Source: Pseudomonadota bacterium (GTDB lineage: Bacteria > Myxococcota_A > UBA9160 > SZUA-336). Taken from it: a DNA stretch of 64,000 nucleotides. Location of the stretch: the NCBI GenBank assembly GCA_003247575.1, contig QJZC01000062.1, forward strand, positions 1 through 64,000, written 5' to 3'. Below, one piece after another: positions 62,158 through 64,000 of the stretch. The notes beneath the pieces were generated by a model. It was not told the DNA's origin. It saw only the letters and a list, made by a program, of their open reading frames with translations, and searched no databases. Every line of letters starts with the position of its first letter. The first letter of the stretch is position 1. The position numbers and the translations under genes are program-made.

Positions 62158-63324
62158 ATGCCTTCAGCTGAAGTAGTGATCGTAGGTGCGGGAGTCGTCG
62201 GCTGTGCCGCTGCCCGAGCTCTCGCCAAATGCGGACTGCGCGTGCGGGTGCTCGAGCGGGACCAGCCGGGGGCGCACGCATCCTCGGCCGCTGCGGGAAT
62301 GCTCGCGCCCCTCGCAGAGTCAGAAGGCCGCGGTCCGCTCTTCGCACTCGGCAGCGCTGCGCTTGCCGAGTTTCCGGAGGTGGCGCAGGAGCTGGGTTCC
62401 GAGTCCGGAATCGACGTCGGCTGGGTGCAGCGAGGGCTTGTTCGCCTATACCGCAAGGACGCGCCGCCCGCGGAGCTTCCGGGCCGGGAGCCGGCAGCGA
62501 GACACTCGCTTCCACTCGGCATCGAACGCTGGGATGGGAGGCAGCTGCGGGAGCGGTTCCCCGGTGTGGCGCCGGAGTTCGAGTCCGCACACTTTTCGCC
62601 GTACGAGGGAGTCGTCGATCCAGTGCGCTTGACGCGAGCGTATCGGATTGCAGCCGAGCGGTTCGGAGCGATCTTCGAGTGCGACCAGGAGGTCACGGGA
62701 CTGATCACGGACTCGGATCGCGTGACGGGTGTGCGCACGCGACAGGGGCCGCATTGGGCCGCGCACGTTCTCTGGTGCGGTGGGGCCTGGTCGGGGATGC
62801 TCGAGCTTCCGGGAGGGCACCTCCCCGTCGAGCCAGTCAAGGGCCAGATGCTGGAGCTCGAATCCTCCACCCTGCGCACTGGCCCGCTGATCTGGGATGA
62901 TCGCACCTATCTCGTTCTGCGCGACGATGGGTTCGTGCGAGTCGGCGCGACCGTCGAGCGGGTTGGCTTCGACGTCGAGGTGAGGCTGGGGGGTGTTCGT
63001 GAGCTGGTCAACGCGGCGGTCTCTGTTTGGCCTCGCCTCGCCGAGGCGCGTCTGGTGCGTAGCTGGGCGGGTCTGCGCCCGGTCACACCGGATGGCCTCC
63101 CGCTCGTCGGGCCTTGTCCGGGTCTGCGCGGCATCAGCGTGGCCACCGGGCACGGGAGGCATGGGATCCTGCTATCGGCGATCACGGCGCGTAGAGTCCG
63201 CAGCTGCGTGCTTCGAGAGCCTACAGCGGGTCCCGAGCTGCCATGGGAGGCGCTCGATCCCGCACGCGTCGATCTCGCCTCTCTCCCCGGTGTGCGCAAC
63301 TCCGGCTCGGATTCGTTCGGCTGA
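62158..63324 (+). CDS. thiO: Glycine oxidase ThiO-like FAD enzyme
   Basis: 388 residues from ATG 62158. The FAD Rossmann motif VVIVGAGVVGCAAARALA is at the N-terminus, with HASSAAAGMLAPLAE, ERFPGVAPEF, GVVDPVRLTRAY and the C-terminal GLRPVTPDGLPLVGP...TGHGRHGILLSAIT typical of D-amino-acid oxidase-type proteins. ThiO makes dehydroglycine for the thiazole of thiamine. Other thi genes are not adjacent, so a different small amine substrate cannot be excluded. Confidence 0.88.
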   Translation: MPSAEVVIVGAGVVGCAAARALAKCGLRVRVLERDQPGAHASSAAAGMLAPLAESEGRGPLFALGSAALAEFPEVAQELGSESGIDVGWVQRGLVRLYRKDAPPAELPGREPAARHSLPLGIERWDGRQLRERFPGVAPEFESAHFSPYEGVVDPVRLTRAYRIAAERFGAIFECDQEVTGLITDSDRVTGVRTRQGPHWAAHVLWCGGAWSGMLELPGGHLPVEPVKGQMLELESSTLRTGPLIWDDRTYLVLRDDGFVRVGATVERVGFDVEVRLGGVRELVNAAVSVWPRLAEARLVRSWAGLRPVTPDGLPLVGPCPGLRGISVATGHGRHGILLSAITARRVRSCVLREPTAGPELPWEALDPARVDLASLPGVRNSGSDSFG

Positions 63325-63362
63325 GTAGCGACCGATGCGGCCTCGGGTAATCTGAGCAGCCC

Positions 63363-64000
63363 ATGAATGTGCGGATGGCTCTCTGGGTCGTAGGGATCGT
63401 CGTAGGCGCCGTTGCGCTTGCTCAGGTCCCGTGCGTGTTGCTAGCTCTCTTTCGAGGCGAGGCCTGGCTCCCGTTTGCCGCAGCCGTCCTGCTCGGCGCC
63501 TCCGTGTCCGTGCTCTCGGCGCTGATCGCACGTCGCGAGAGCAGCGTGCTGGATCACCGCTCGGCGTTCATCGCGGTCACGCTCGGCTGGCTGTCTGCGT
63601 GCATGCTCGGTGCGGCGCCGTTCGTTTGGCATCCCGCCGTGAAGTTGTCTCTACTCGATGCGTTCTTCGAGTCCGTCTCCGGCTTTACGACGACCGGCGC
63701 CACGGTGCTGTCTGGGCTCGATCGGTTGCCGCGTTCGCTGCTTCTCTGGCGCAGCTTGACGCATTGGCTCGGTGGCATGGGGATGGTGCTGCTCGGTATC
63801 GCGGTACTGCCGGTACTGGGAGTTGGCGGGATGCAGCTCTTCAAGGCGGAGAGCCCTGGCCCAACGAAGGACAAGCTGACCCCCAGGATCGCCGAGACGG
63901 CGAAGGTGCTCTGGCTGTTGTATCTCGGCCTGACTTTATCCGATGTCCTGTTGCTGATGGTCGGCGGGATGGAACTCTTCGATGCCGTCTGTCACGCGAT
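63363..64000 (+). CDS. trkH: Potassium uptake protein TrkH/KtrB, 5' part
   Basis: ATG 63363 opens a frame that continues past the window end; 212 residues are visible. The first pore loop is FFESVSGFTTTGATVL, containing the TTTGAT selectivity-filter element, followed by LTHWLGGMGMVLLGIAVLPVLGVGGMQLFKAE and TAKVLWLLYLGLTLSDVLL. These are TrkH hallmarks. It forms the membrane channel for K+ uptake, usually with a TrkA gating subunit, which must lie elsewhere. It starts 38 bases after thiO. Confidence 0.93.
   Translation, partial: MNVRMALWVVGIVVGAVALAQVPCVLLALFRGEAWLPFAAAVLLGASVSVLSALIARRESSVLDHRSAFIAVTLGWLSACMLGAAPFVWHPAVKLSLLDAFFESVSGFTTTGATVLSGLDRLPRSLLLWRSLTHWLGGMGMVLLGIAVLPVLGVGGMQLFKAESPGPTKDKLTPRIAETAKVLWLLYLGLTLSDVLLLMVGGMELFDAVCHA

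Noticed and set aside
1..64000. Defence islands, CRISPR arrays, transposons or prophage
   Set aside because: I looked for regularly spaced repeats, transposase, integrase, restriction-modification and toxin-antitoxin motifs and found none that I could support.

Overview
This is a gene-dense, high-GC bacterial window with about 55 recognisable or probable genes and no rRNA, tRNA, insertion sequence, phage or CRISPR array that I can support. The cell looks Gram-negative: it has lipoprotein and Sec signals, periplasmic enzymes, an L,D-transpeptidase, a PilZ protein and a two-component hybrid kinase. Two Hanks-type Ser/Thr kinases, an ECF-like sigma factor, a fasciclin protein, a crenarchaeal/actinobacterial-type inositol-phosphate synthase and a ValRS with a planctomycete-like insertion suggest a deltaproteobacterial/Myxococcota-like or related lineage. 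That placement is inference. The DNA is mostly chromosomal housekeeping.

Layout: 1-391 is a near-perfect giant palindrome at the window edge. 0.4-7.7 kb is signalling and envelope (sigma factor, SelW-like protein, L,D-transpeptidase, pseudo-STAND/TPR protein, PAS hybrid histidine kinase, SIMPL protein). 7.7-10.4 kb is a cobalamin lower-loop operon (cobT-cobS) followed by a phosphotransferase remnant and a glyoxalase-fold gene. 10.5-12.3 kb is a two-gene operon for a secreted protein and a Ser/Gly-rich lipoprotein, next to a 1.4 kb gene-poor stretch. 13.7-21.1 kb holds a zinc-ribbon/kinase/TM/Sel1 protein, a Cys/Met-metabolism PLP enzyme and an MFS plus NodIJ-like ABC exporter operon. 21.6-25.9 kb has a 30-residue membrane peptide, a PAS protein, a kinase-fold protein, a small exported protein and trpS. 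26-31.8 kb has tandem small heat-shock genes, an M20 amidohydrolase, asd, a HAD hydrolase and a diiron oxygenase-like protein.

31.9-46.3 kb contains a Cys-repeat exported protein, a TIM-barrel isomerase, amt-glnK, a PheC-chorismate mutase fusion, a CBS protein, nadE with a coupled metalloprotease-like gene, inositol-phosphate synthase, rhomboid, leuB and a dihaem oxidoreductase. 46.5-64 kb has egtB, valS, a tryptophan 2,3-dioxygenase without a normal start codon, a VWA protein, a double-PilZ protein, an HDAC-like deacylase, a kinase/lipoprotein operon, fasciclin, peroxiredoxin, stand-alone AICAR transformylase, a crotonase-fold protein lacking both catalytic Glu, thiO and the start of trkH.

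The strongest unusual items are the exported PheC-*AroQ fusion (predicted to run chorismate to phenylpyruvate outside the cytoplasm), the dioxygenase gene with no ATG/GTG/TTG, a palindrome shared by two distant promoter regions, direct-repeat operator candidates, a hairpin leader on the heat-shock operon and a terminator-ended leader before the dihaem oxidoreductase. I do not see a multi-gene defence or mobile system.
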